NCBI GenBank assembly: GCA_016196115.1
Contig: JACPYI010000009.1
Coordinates: 1 to 36,964 of the forward strand
Direction of reading: 5' to 3'
DNA: 36,964 nt
Source of the DNA: Candidatus Sungiibacteriota bacterium
GTDB lineage: Bacteria; Patescibacteriota; Minisyncoccia; Sungbacterales; HO2-52-23
The notes beneath the pieces are model-generated. The model did no database searches, was not told the origin of the DNA, and saw only the letters and a list, made by a program, of their open reading frames with translations. Within the stretch, counting starts at the first letter, position 1. Each line of letters begins with the position of its first letter. Positions 13,920 through 22,296 of this stretch are shown here, one piece after another. Both the position numbers and the translations under genes were made by a program.

Positions 13920-16147
13920 TTATCCCAATCGCCCTCTCGCGCACCCTTTCCACTGCCATCATAGACCATCCATTGGCCGGTGTAAGTGCGTGGGTCTGTG
14001 TTTGCTACGATGCCGCCGGATACTTTCCGGCCTTTCTTTTTTAATCCTGCAATATATGCTTGCAAGCCGTCTGATTTTGCCGCAAAGTCGGTCAAATGAC
14101 TGCTGTGCGGATCAAACAAACCGATGCTTCCGTCTTTCATCATAACCACAAAATCAACATAGAACGGCGACCAATCATCGCCATCCTTATACGGCACGGC
14201 AAAGAAAGTCGCGTCTCGGTCTCCGTTTTTGAACCACAGCAATACATTATTTCGTGGCTTCTCCAAGAAATCAATAAACGCTTTCTCTGATTGCCAGTGT
14301 TCGTTTGAGAAAAACGGCTCCATCACGGATTTCTTCGCATCCGTCTCAACATATCCCTCCCCAAAAGCAAGACGCTCTGGCACTTCCCAAACATCTCCTA
14401 CAAGCTCTTTTTCTTGCTTTTCCGTTGCCGCAATATAGGCGCGTTTGGCGCTGTCTATCACTGCCTCAAAGTGAGGCCGATTCTCTTCGCTCAAGGTGAT
14501 GTTTATGATGTCGTGGAAATGATCTGCGAGCGTCATACCGAGGCGTTTATCAAAAAACTTATAGATTGACTTTTTCAGGCGGCCCACGGATCGGTCTTCA
14601 GGATAGAACGGCGAAAGATTTTTGCGGACAAAATAATCAAACAGGCGCTGTAAGTCGGTGTCGGTAATGTAGTGCGCTTTCTGATCCGCCACGATATGAG
14701 CGTCTTTCAGCTCGTCAATGTTTTCGCTTTTCCAGTCTGATATAAAATACTGCGCCACTCTTTGGCCTTTCAGTTTTATAGCTTTTTCAAGACCTTTTTT
14801 ATCCTTGCTTGTATATTTTTGCGCTTCCTCAAGAAACAAGGCAGTAAATATCGGATTCAAGCGCGTCTGTTCGCGGTGTCGCTTGCGATGCACCGAGGGC
14901 AGATGAACCAGTTTGTATTTTGCACTTCGCTTGCTGGTGTGTATCACCACATACCCGCCGCCAATGTCCTCTTTGATTTCAATATCGTCAATGTTCGTAT
15001 AGACATAAGCAAAATTGAGGATGTCATTATCATAATATCCACGCTCCGGCTCCGACACTCTCATAATCCGGCCGAGGGTTTGAATTGAGAACACCGGGCT
15101 GTGCCATTCACGAAAGAGTACAAGTATATGCGCCCGCGGGCAATCCCAGCCGAGCGCGATGGCTTGCTTGAATATCAAGACATCCACTTCATTGTCGTTC
15201 ATGGTGAGATTCTCCAAGTTCTCTTTATTTTCAGAAAGATAGATTGCGAGTTTGCCATTCTCAACGCTAATGCCGTGCTTGTCTTTGAGTGCCCGCGCAA
15301 TCATTGCTTCCCGGTCCTCATCTGCCTGGCCGCGCCGATCCGGCAATTGGATAAGAAGCAATGGATTTACAACAACGCCAGCCGCTTTATACGCTCGGAC
15401 AAGCTCCTCGCGCTTTTTCAGTGCTTCCCGCAAAACAATTTCATCCGTGCTACCGGCAAGTTCGCTTTTTATAGTTTCAGTGCGGCCGCGGTGGACCACG
15501 CTTTTGAAATCCTCATTGAGTATCACGGCTTTCTTTATCATTTGCTCGGCTTTTACATCCTCAATATCAGCGCTTACAATCCTATCGGGATTTTGCATTA
15601 CTGGCGTTGCAGAAACCTCAATCGTAAGATTTGGAGAAATTGCGACAATAAGGTTTTGCGAGGTTTCGGCTTGCGCGTGGAAATGGCTCTCGTCAATTAC
15701 AAGAACGATTGCCCGCCCTGCCTTACGGGTGCGCTCAACGATATTTGAGAGATTGTTTTCCTGCTCATTTTCGCGGATATAGATATTATTCTCTTGCCGG
15801 ATACTCTCCCAGTTGAAAAACAGGATTTCGTTTTCACCGATTTGCCGGTCATCCAAATCCTCAAAAAACGAACAATCCATTGCTCGTGTGTTTTCAAAAT
15901 AAAGCTCCAATTTTCTCTTGCTCTGTTCGTGAAGCTGGCGCGGCGCGGCCCAGATAAACGCGCAAGGCGGGTGGTCGTGGTCATCTACAAACCGAGCCAA
16001 AAACTCGGCCATCATTATGGTCTTGCCGGAGCCGGTCGGGGCCTTGAATACAAGTTTCTTGTTGCCCGTTTGGCGCAAGAGCCGTTTCGCGTCTTGCAAG
16101 AGCTCGCGGGCCGATTCATGTTGATATTTTGTCAGTTGAAAAGCCAT
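13898..16147 (-). CDS. res: Type III restriction enzyme, Res subunit (SF2 helicase-nuclease)
   Basis: A 749-aa ATP-dependent translocase and nuclease subunit that with Mod cleaves unmethylated DNA. Helicase motifs: Walker A KAPTGSGKT near residue 37, Walker B VLVIDESH near 155, motif III VSATP near 180, and motif VI SIQTLGRIMR near 370. A C-terminal nuclease-like domain reads FYVDFVVMMKDGSIGLFDP near residue 675. The usual E-x-K of the PD-(D/E)xK fold is D-P-H here. The start is set at MAFQLTKYQHE, one base after the mod stop, and not at the Met 19 codons earlier that would overlap mod. Cleavage activity is therefore less certain than the family call. Confidence 0.9.
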   Translation of the reverse strand: MAFQLTKYQHESARELLQDAKRLLRQTGNKKLVFKAPTGSGKTIMMAEFLARFVDDHDHPPCAFIWAAPRQLHEQSKRKLELYFENTRAMDCSFFEDLDDRQIGENEILFFNWESIRQENNIYIRENEQENNLSNIVERTRKAGRAIVLVIDESHFHAQAETSQNLIVAISPNLTIEVSATPVMQNPDRIVSADIEDVKAEQMIKKAVILNEDFKSVVHRGRTETIKSELAGSTDEIVLREALKKREELVRAYKAAGVVVNPLLLIQLPDRRGQADEDREAMIARALKDKHGISVENGKLAIYLSENKENLENLTMNDNEVDVLIFKQAIALGWDCPRAHILVLFREWHSPVFSIQTLGRIMRVSEPERGYYDNDILNFAYVYTNIDDIEIKEDIGGGYVVIHTSKRSAKYKLVHLPSVHRKRHREQTRLNPIFTALFLEEAQKYTSKDKKGLEKAIKLKGQRVAQYFISDWKSENIDELKDAHIVADQKAHYITDTDLQRLFDYFVRKNLSPFYPEDRSVGRLKKSIYKFFDKRLGMTLADHFHDIINITLSEENRPHFEAVIDSAKRAYIAATEKQEKELVGDVWEVPERLAFGEGYVETDAKKSVMEPFFSNEHWQSEKAFIDFLEKPRNNVLLWFKNGDRDATFFAVPYKDGDDWSPFYVDFVVMMKDGSIGLFDPHSSHLTDFAAKSDGLQAYIAGLKKKGRKVSGGIVANTDPRTYTGQWMVYDGSGKGAREGDWDNWKQLQL

Positions 16148-16148
16148 A

Positions 16149-17795
16149 TTATACTTTGAATAAACGCCGATAGACCCGCAAAATCGCTTCGGGTATCGGC
16201 GCAACAGTTATCTTTTGCTTCATCTCCCCAAACTCGTCCTCAAAAGTATCATCACCGAGAGAGAAGATATACACGCTCCACACGCCGCCAATCTTGGCGA
16301 TTTCTTTCTTGAACGCAGGAATAGCATCCTCGTCAAAAACAATGCCGGTGTGCTGATTTGAGTTTTTGAAAATCTTTACCGTTTCTGTATCTTTTACCGG
16401 CTCAAAAGTATCTTCGCGCATACAGAGCATCTCCGTTGCCTGCTTGGTCAATGCTTCTTTGTTTTTATCATTCGACTCCGCGCCGACAAACGCCGTGCGG
16501 AAGTATTTGAAATTGCCGCCGAGACCAGCAACGCTTTTGCCTTTTGCATCCTTGTATCCCTCAATAACTTTCGCTACACGAGGATAGCAAATATCAACAG
16601 CGATTTTAGTACCACTTCCATTATTGTCTTGATCATCGGTGCAAAGAATAAACCGGCGATTGCCGCCATCCTCTTTATTTAATTCAAGAACGGCGTGTCC
16701 GGTGGTACCGGAACCAGCAAAGAAGTCAAGAACAACGGAGTGTTTAGCGGAGCTTACTTGAAGAACCTTTTTTATTAACTTGGTGGGTTTCGGATTATCA
16801 AACATTGTGTCGTGAAGTATATTTTTTAGCTCCTGTCGTGCCTCCTGATTATGGCCGGCTTCTGTATATCTCCAGATCGTAAGAGGCACTATGCCTTCTT
16901 TTACTTCTGAAAGAAAAATCTTCACACGTGGCACATTACCACCGCTCTCACCAAACCATATTCTGTTTTCTTTCACTAATTCATCAACTCTTTCTCTTGG
17001 CATAGCCCAACATCGTCCCTTTGTTGGGTTCACCACTCTCCCGCTCGGTGTTTTTATTGGGTAATCGTACTTCGCGCTATATGTCTTAACAGTCATATCC
17101 GCAGATGTCCAATCACCTCTCGGGTCATTATCTGGATTAGAATAACGGGAGTTAGCTACTTCTGTGCGCGGCAGAAGGTTTGGCCTCCAACTTTCTTTGT
17201 TCTTTGCGTAGACGAGTAGATAGTCGTGATTATCCGAAAACCACTTTACATCATTCTGTGGCGAAAACTTTTTCTCCCAGATTATAGTTGCAATAAAACC
17301 CCCTTTGAAAATATCGTCTGCTAGTAACTTTAATTGGGCGCTCTCGTTATCATCAATACTCATAAAAATCACACCAGTCCTTTTTAATAAGTTTTTTGCC
17401 AGCTTCAATCGCTTCTCCATAAACGAGAGCCATTTCGTGTGTCGGTATGGGTCTTCTGCATCTACAAAATTGTCATTGTAAATAAAATCCTTATTACCGG
17501 TGTTATACGGCGGGTCAATGTAGATAACATCAATTTTGCCTTTGTGGGTGTAATTGAGGACCGAGAGGGCGTGATAGTTGTCTCCCTCAATGAGAATGTT
17601 CACGGGGCCGTTTTTGTCTTTCGCAATCGCTTTATTTTTCACTTCTTTGAGCACCGGCAATTCCGTCTTGCATTGCTCAACAACATCTTCCGGCTTATCT
17701 TCCCAGACAAGGCCGTATTTTTTGCGCTTGCGAAGCCGCGCAACTTCATCAACGAGTTGCTCTTTTGTCCAGTTATTGTAGTTATTTTTCGCCAT
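16149..17795 (-). CDS. mod: Type III DNA methyltransferase, Mod subunit (N6-adenine, beta class)
   Basis: A 548-aa site-specific methyltransferase that recognises DNA and modifies adenine. The catalytic motif DVIYIDPPYNTGNKDF is near residue 90 and the AdoMet motif VVLDFFAGSGTTGHAV near 355. The catalytic motif comes first, which defines the beta class used by type III systems. The central 150-residue region between them would be the target-recognition domain. The N-terminal ELPVLKEVKNKAIAKDKNG and GDNYHALSVLNYTHKGKID are typical of Mod. It is first in the leftward mod-res operon. The recognition site cannot be read from sequence. Confidence 0.93.
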   Translation of the reverse strand: MAKNNYNNWTKEQLVDEVARLRKRKKYGLVWEDKPEDVVEQCKTELPVLKEVKNKAIAKDKNGPVNILIEGDNYHALSVLNYTHKGKIDVIYIDPPYNTGNKDFIYNDNFVDAEDPYRHTKWLSFMEKRLKLAKNLLKRTGVIFMSIDDNESAQLKLLADDIFKGGFIATIIWEKKFSPQNDVKWFSDNHDYLLVYAKNKESWRPNLLPRTEVANSRYSNPDNDPRGDWTSADMTVKTYSAKYDYPIKTPSGRVVNPTKGRCWAMPRERVDELVKENRIWFGESGGNVPRVKIFLSEVKEGIVPLTIWRYTEAGHNQEARQELKNILHDTMFDNPKPTKLIKKVLQVSSAKHSVVLDFFAGSGTTGHAVLELNKEDGGNRRFILCTDDQDNNGSGTKIAVDICYPRVAKVIEGYKDAKGKSVAGLGGNFKYFRTAFVGAESNDKNKEALTKQATEMLCMREDTFEPVKDTETVKIFKNSNQHTGIVFDEDAIPAFKKEIAKIGGVWSVYIFSLGDDTFEDEFGEMKQKITVAPIPEAILRVYRRLFKV

Positions 17796-17909
17796 AGTAA
17801 GGGGAAGAGGTTTTTATTTTTTCTATTGAATACCAAACTATCGCAAGGAGTGTTGCTAAGAGGATCAAATCACCGGAGTTAATATTTGTAACAAAACTAA
17901 ACATGGAAT

Positions 17910-17980
17910 CTGCGGGACTTGGATTCGAACCAAGATAGCATGCTTCAGAGGCATGAGTCCTGCCGTTAGACGATCCCGCA
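17910..17980 (-). tRNA. tRNA-Gln (CTG)
   Basis: Cloverleaf on the minus strand: acceptor TGCGGGA/TCCCGCA with the U1-A72 pair typical of tRNA-Gln, anticodon stem CATGC/GCATG with loop CTCTGAA (anticodon CTG), T-stem CTTGG/CCAAG with loop TTCGAAT, discriminator G. CCA is not encoded. Glutaminyl-tRNA could be formed via GatCAB, given gatB in this window. Confidence 0.95.
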
Positions 17981-18014
17981 ATGAAATATCGAAAACCAAC
18001 ACTACCATTGCTCG

Positions 18015-18038
18015 AAAAAGAACATTCGTGTTCTTTTT
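18015..18038. terminator. Hairpin with UUCG loop, A/T flanked
   Basis: AAAAAGAACA (18015-18024) and TGTTCTTTTT (18029-18038) form a perfect 10-bp stem closed by a TTCG tetraloop. The A and T ends make it work in either direction. It separates tRNA-Gln from the hepT transcript. Confidence 0.75.
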
Positions 18039-18056
18039 ACTCGCTTGCTAGGTAAT

Positions 18057-18081
18057 AAAATCGCCTTTATGAGGCGATTTT
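18057..18081 (-). terminator. Terminator of the ftsX-mntA-hepT transcript
   Basis: AAAATCGCCT (18057-18066) pairs perfectly with AGGCGATTTT (18072-18081) around a 5-nt loop. Read leftward it follows the hepT stop by 40 nt and ends in TTTTATT. Confidence 0.75.
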
Positions 18082-18120
18082 ATGGTAGCATATTCTTTTA
18101 AAAAAACCAAGAAAAGACCG

Positions 18121-18465
18121 TTACTTTTGTAGCGCCGAAAGAATATCTTCTACGTGCGCTTTAAACGTCGGAAGGTCTTTTTCAAGGGTATTCCATACTA
18201 TTTCCGTATCAACACCGAAATATTCATGGATGAGCATATCACGCATTCCGGCAATGTTATCCCATGGGATTTGCGCGTACTTCTCGCGCAGCTCGTTTGG
18301 TAAATTCTTCGTTGCCTCACCGATCACGGCAAGCCGTCTCATTACCGCATCTTGGATTTGCGGGGTCACGAGAAACTGTTCTTTGGAAACACCATGCGTG
18401 TACGTCCCTATCTGCACGATACTTTCTAGTATGTGTTTGAGAAATAGTTTCGGGTCTTTATCCAT
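18121..18465 (-). CDS. hepT: HepT-like toxin (DUF86 ribonuclease)
   Basis: A 114-aa HEPN-domain protein. The HEPN active motif R-x4-H-x-Y is RDMLIHEY near residue 76, preceded by the conserved RLAVIGEATKNLP. In characterised pairs HepT is an RNase whose Tyr in this motif is AMPylated by MntA. The start is set at MDKDPKLFLKHIL, which overlaps the mntA stop by 8 nt; the longer frame would only add antisense of mntA. Second gene of the toxin-antitoxin pair. Confidence 0.88.
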   Translation of the reverse strand: MDKDPKLFLKHILESIVQIGTYTHGVSKEQFLVTPQIQDAVMRRLAVIGEATKNLPNELREKYAQIPWDNIAGMRDMLIHEYFGVDTEIVWNTLEKDLPTFKAHVEDILSALQK

Positions 18466-18745
18466 AGAGAGAAATCTGCTCCCGTAAAATAGAATCTCGG
18501 AGCAATGGTGAAAGCGACTGATAGGTGACCAGATCAACGTTCAGGCCGAGAGTTTGTTCCAACTGCATTTTGAGCGCGGAGAGATCAAGGAGCGTTTTTT
18601 GTCCTTCAAACTCAACCAGCAGATCAATGTCGCTTTTCTTGTTGGCTTCACCCCGTGCGAATGAACCAAAAATGGCAGCACGTTTAACGCCCGCTTGACG
18701 GAGAATGACATCAGATTTTTCTTTTATCTCTTCAAAGCTGGACAT
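18458..18745 (-). CDS. mntA: MntA-like antitoxin nucleotidyltransferase
   Basis: A 95-aa minimal nucleotidyltransferase. The G-S-x10-D-x-D signature is GSFARGEANKKSDIDLLVEF from Gly27, with metal-binding Asp39 and Asp41. MntA proteins transfer AMP to HepT and so neutralise it. The gene starts 23 nt after ftsX on the same strand and overlaps hepT, so the pair seems to ride on the prfB-ftsE-ftsX transcript. Confidence 0.88.
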   Translation of the reverse strand: MSSFEEIKEKSDVILRQAGVKRAAIFGSFARGEANKKSDIDLLVEFEGQKTLLDLSALKMQLEQTLGLNVDLVTYQSLSPLLRDSILREQISLYG

Positions 18746-18768
18746 GGTCTTATTTTACCATGCAATGC

Positions 18769-19677
18769 TCACACATGCAAATACCTGCGCACCGCGATGA
18801 AGCTGGAGAGGATGCCCAGGGTGATGCCGAAGGTGAACATGATAAGGGAGAACTCTACCAAGTGGAGCAGGAAGTAGCTGAAGAGGTTGAATTCGGGAAC
18901 GAGAAAGGCGAGCTTGGGCGAGGCATACCAGGTGAGCGGGAAAAAGATAACGGTAGTGACAAGCGCGGCGAAAAAACCGTAGAGGGCGCCCGATACGAGA
19001 AACGGGCCGCGGATGAACCAGCCGGTGCCGCCGACCAGGCGCATGATGCCGATCTCCTCGCGCATGGTGTAGATGACCAGGCGGAGCGTGTTGAATGCCA
19101 CCAGCATCGCAATCACGGCGAGCACGAGCGCCAGCACCGCGCCGGACGCGCGCACGGCGGTGAGGATGGAGCCGAGGCGCTCGACCACGCGCTCATTTTC
19201 GGAAAAGTTGATCTTGTCCACGATGGAATAGTTTTTCTGTTCCAAAAAGCTTGAGATCGCGGCGAATCGCGAGGAGTCCTTTGCCTTCACGTTGATGCTC
19301 GCCTCAAGCGGATTGTCGCCAAGCTCGGCAAGCGCGCCGGTGATGAGCTGGTTGTCTTTATGGCGGTCCCGGAACGCGGCAAGCGCGGCATCGCGCGAGG
19401 TGTAGGCGACATCAGCAACATCGGCATGCGATTCAAGATCGTGCTTGACGCTAAAAATATCCCGCTCGGATGCGTTTGGCTGGAAATAGATACTCACGTC
19501 AATACGCGATTCGAGTTGCGCCAGAACCGTGTTTGCAAACGCGCCAAGAAATATAAGATTGCCTATCACGAAAAGGGCCAGCGCCATGACCATGATAGTG
19601 GCCAGAGACAGCCAGGCGTTTCGCCTAAAGCTCACGTATCCCGCAGACAGAACTCGTTTCAATGTGGTGAGTGCCAT
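18769..19677 (-). CDS. ftsX: Cell-division protein FtsX
   Basis: A 302-aa membrane partner of FtsE. FtsEX activates peptidoglycan hydrolases at the division site. One N-terminal helix (about 22-48) is followed by an extracellular domain (IDVSIYFQPNASERDI; DNPLEASINVKAKD) and three C-terminal helices starting near 175, the standard FtsX topology. The signature VAFNTLRLVIYTMREEIGIM near 193 and LVGGTGWFIRGPF near 215 are typical. It lies 20 nt after ftsE. Confidence 0.95.
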   Translation of the reverse strand: MALTTLKRVLSAGYVSFRRNAWLSLATIMVMALALFVIGNLIFLGAFANTVLAQLESRIDVSIYFQPNASERDIFSVKHDLESHADVADVAYTSRDAALAAFRDRHKDNQLITGALAELGDNPLEASINVKAKDSSRFAAISSFLEQKNYSIVDKINFSENERVVERLGSILTAVRASGAVLALVLAVIAMLVAFNTLRLVIYTMREEIGIMRLVGGTGWFIRGPFLVSGALYGFFAALVTTVIFFPLTWYASPKLAFLVPEFNLFSYFLLHLVEFSLIMFTFGITLGILSSFIAVRRYLHV

Positions 19678-19697
19678 AAAATTTCAAATTAAACGCT

Positions 19698-20399
19698 TTA
19701 TATTTTTTCTTCTCCGACATCGGGCATATAGGTTCCGTGTTCCTCGTCGCTTACGATACGACCGGCATCAAAGGTGATCACGCGCCGCCCAAGATCATTG
19801 ATTACTTTGCTGTCGTGCGTAGCAAGGAGCACCGTGGTGCCAAGTCCGTTTACCTTGAGGAGTAATTTGACGATCTCGGCGGTGTTGACCGGATCAAGAT
19901 TACCCGAGGGCTCGTCCGCAAGCAGCACGTCCGGACGGTTGATAAGGGCGCGCGCAATCGCAATACGCTGTTTCTCTCCTCCCGAGAGCTGATGCGGAAA
20001 ATTATTTTCCTTGCCGGTCAGTCCCACCAGCTGGATCGCCTGCGGCACGTCTTCCGCAATCTCTTCGGGTGCGCGCCCCGCAACCTCCATGGCAAACGCC
20101 ACATTCTCGTACGCCGTTTTCATAGGCAGCAGCTTATAATCCTGAAATACGGTGCCGATTCTCCTCCGGATCCGGTGCAGATCACGCCGCCGCACATCGG
20201 TAATATCAAACCCGTCAAGCAAAATCCGCCCAGATGTCGGCTCCTCCTCCCGTAGCAGCAGCCGTAACAGCGTGGTCTTGCCCGCGCCCGAAGTCCCTAC
20301 GATCGAGACAAATTCTTTCGGCTCAATGCGCAAGGTTACGTCCCGCAACGCAACCGAGTGGCTGTTGTAAATCTTCGATACGTTGTCAAAAAAAATCAT
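19698..20399 (-). CDS. ftsE: Cell-division ATP-binding protein FtsE
   Basis: A 233-aa ABC ATPase driving FtsX at the division site. Walker A is GTSGAGKTT at residues 35-43, the Q-loop is GTVFQDYKLLP near 85, the signature LSGGEKQRIAIARAL near 140, and Walker B VLLADEPSG near 160, followed by the H-loop LLATHD. The early FFDNVSKIYNSHSVALRDV is typical of FtsE. Gene order prfB-ftsE-ftsX with 17- and 20-nt gaps is widely conserved. Confidence 0.96.
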   Translation of the reverse strand: MIFFDNVSKIYNSHSVALRDVTLRIEPKEFVSIVGTSGAGKTTLLRLLLREEEPTSGRILLDGFDITDVRRRDLHRIRRRIGTVFQDYKLLPMKTAYENVAFAMEVAGRAPEEIAEDVPQAIQLVGLTGKENNFPHQLSGGEKQRIAIARALINRPDVLLADEPSGNLDPVNTAEIVKLLLKVNGLGTTVLLATHDSKVINDLGRRVITFDAGRIVSDEEHGTYMPDVGEEKI

Positions 20400-20416
20400 G
20401 ACTCTTCTGTTTGCGA

Positions 20417-21512
20417 TTACGCTTTAATCTCGACCTCTATAAATTCACCCAAGTCCCCGTCCAGCACCTTGTCGATCTGCGACGTCTCAACTCCGGTGCG
20501 GTGGTCTTTGACCATCTGATACGGGTGCATCACATAGGAGCGGATTTGATTGCCCCACTCGATCTTTACCTTTTCACTCCGCACGCCGCGGCGTTCCTGC
20601 TCTCGCTGTTCAACCCGCAGCTTATACAGTTTTGCGCGAAGCAGACCCATGGCCATCTCGCGATTCTGATCCTGTGAACGCTCGTTTTGCGACGCCGCCT
20701 GCAATCCCGTCGGCACATGCGTAATGCGCACGGCGGTCTCGCGCTTGTTTACATTCTGACCGCCGGGACCGGATGACCGGAAAAAATCTATAGTCAAATC
20801 GTCCGGCTTCAGCTCCACTTCCTCGGGCGCCACTATTTCGGGCATCACATCCACCAAGGCAAATGAGGTATGGCGCAAGGACTGCGACGAGAACGGCGAG
20901 ATGCGCACGAGCCGGTGCACCCCTCCTTCTTTTTTCAGATAGCCGTACGCGTACGGGACTTCCACCAGGATCGTTGCGTTCTTGATGCCCCACCCGGCGG
21001 GGCCGCTCCCCTCTCCCCAGTGTTCATGGATGATCTTGGTGTTCCAACCGCGGTTTTCAAAAAACCTCTGGTACATGCGGTAGAGAAGCGCTGCCCAATC
21101 CTCGGCATCGCGCCCGCCCGCACCCGCATAGATCGAGAGCGCCGCATTGCCCTTATCGTACTTTCCGGAGAAAAAAAGCTGGATCTCCGTCTGTCTCACC
21201 TCCTTTTCAAGGACACGCACTCTGGACTCGATCTCCTGCAGCAATTTTTCATCCCCGCCAGCCATGGCCGCGATCTCCTGCAAGGTTTTCATCTCATCCG
21301 CAATCCGATCCTGCTGCTCGGTTTCCCGTTTCAACTGCGCGAGTTCCTTGCTCGCTGCGGAGGCACGCTCGCGGTTATCCCAGAATCCGGACTGCTGCAT
21401 CTCACGTTCGATTTTCAAGATCTCTTCCCGTTTCTTGGCTACGTCAAAGCCGGTCCGCGAACCCGCGGATTTTACCGTCTGTTTCGTTCAACCGTTGCAA
21501 TATATCTTCCAT
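20417..21512 (-). CDS. prfB: Peptide chain release factor 2, with programmed +1 frameshift
   Basis: Terminates translation at TGA and TAA. The first frame starts at ATG 21512 and reads 22 codons (MEDILQRLNETDGKIR then GFADRL) to CTT-TGA at 21449-21444. Shifting +1 on CTT-TGAC continues as DVAKKREEIL into the main frame, giving 364 aa, the normal RF2 length. The SPF anticodon-recognition tripeptide is in VRISPFSS, and the catalytic GGQ is in SSGPGGQNVNK. The internal TGA lets RF2 autoregulate its level. The Shine-Dalgarno-like stimulator before the slip site is weak (GCGGACCGG). Calling the start at the TTG at 21418 would miss the first 31 or so residues. Confidence 0.95.
21444..21449 (-). promoter_or_regulatory. 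prfB +1 frameshift site CTT-TGA
   Basis: Read leftward the sequence is CGG-CTT-TGA-C, the canonical RF2 slip site. When RF2 is scarce the ribosome pauses at TGA and slips one base to read GAC. Confidence 0.92.
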
Positions 21513-21557
21513 AAAACACAGTATACCACATTTCAGAAAAAAGAAAAAGGGGGATTA

Positions 21558-21630
21558 AGCCACCTCCCGGGATCGAACCGGGGACCTACGCGTTACGAGT
21601 GCGTCGCTCTGCCAACTGAGCTAAGGTGGC
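21558..21630 (-). tRNA. tRNA-Thr (CGT)
   Basis: Minus-strand cloverleaf: acceptor GCCACCT/AGGTGGC, D-stem GCTC/GAGC, anticodon loop CTCGTAA (anticodon CGT), T-stem CCCGG/CCGGG with loop TTCGATC, discriminator U. The base pair closing the anticodon loop is an A-C mismatch. CCA is not encoded. Confidence 0.93.
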
Positions 21631-21679
21631 GCGCGTTCGTGGTGAGCGTACCTGAAATTCACGTAATTTTCAACAGACG

Positions 21680-22291
21680 TCAGATCACCTCCTTCTCAAT
21701 CAAAAAATCGCGTACGGCGTGAAAGATTTTGTCGTGGCCCTGCTTGTTCGGATGCAGTCCGTCTTCCAGATCTTCGGGCCGGAGCGCGGCAAGAAGATCC
21801 AGGTGCGGGACGTTATAGTCGGCGCATATTTCTTTGACAACCACGTCGTACGCACCGATACGTTCGTTGGAAAAATATGTGGTCTCGAACGGCGTGGTGC
21901 GTTTCTCGTCAACACCGGTCAGGCCGATCCAGATAACCGCGCGCGTATGGTGCTTTGCCATATCGATCAGCGCGCGGACATTTTCTTCGAATCTTTCCGG
22001 TGAGACGCGTGGCGTGTCTGGATTGTCGCGACATCCCGAATCGTTGGTACCGACCGCAAAAATGATAATGTGCGGCTCCCGCGCCTCGGCCTCGACTTGA
22101 AACCGCTTGAGCACACCTTCGGTCGTATTGCCGGGAATGCTCAAATTGTACAGGAAATAGTACTGGGTGAATTTTGACTCAAGCGTATTTTGCTGCAGCG
22201 TATTCTGCAGCTGATCCGCCCACCCCAGATGGTGCGTCCACTCCCCATACGCAATACTGTCCCCGAATATGCAGATGTTTTTGGTTGACAT
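21680..22291 (-). CDS. SGNH/GDSL-family hydrolase
   Basis: A 203-aa esterase/lipase-fold hydrolase. Block I is CIFGDSIAYGEW with the nucleophile Ser near residue 12, block III is FAVGTNDSGCRDN near 79, and block V is DGLHPNKQGH near 177, which supplies the Asp-His pair. No signal peptide is visible, so it is probably cytoplasmic. It starts 5 nt after the glycosidase gene stop. Substrates of this fold range from acyl esters to polysaccharide acetyl groups; the partner glycosidase hints at glycan de-esterification, as inference. Confidence 0.9.
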   Translation of the reverse strand: MSTKNICIFGDSIAYGEWTHHLGWADQLQNTLQQNTLESKFTQYYFLYNLSIPGNTTEGVLKRFQVEAEAREPHIIIFAVGTNDSGCRDNPDTPRVSPERFEENVRALIDMAKHHTRAVIWIGLTGVDEKRTTPFETTYFSNERIGAYDVVVKEICADYNVPHLDLLAALRPEDLEDGLHPNKQGHDKIFHAVRDFLIEKEVI

Positions 22292-22296
22292 GGATT

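Noticed and set aside
18015-18081. Two close hairpins as a small structured RNA
   Set aside because: Each has the A/T-flanked stem of an ordinary terminator and sits at a transcript end; no conserved RNA signature is visible.
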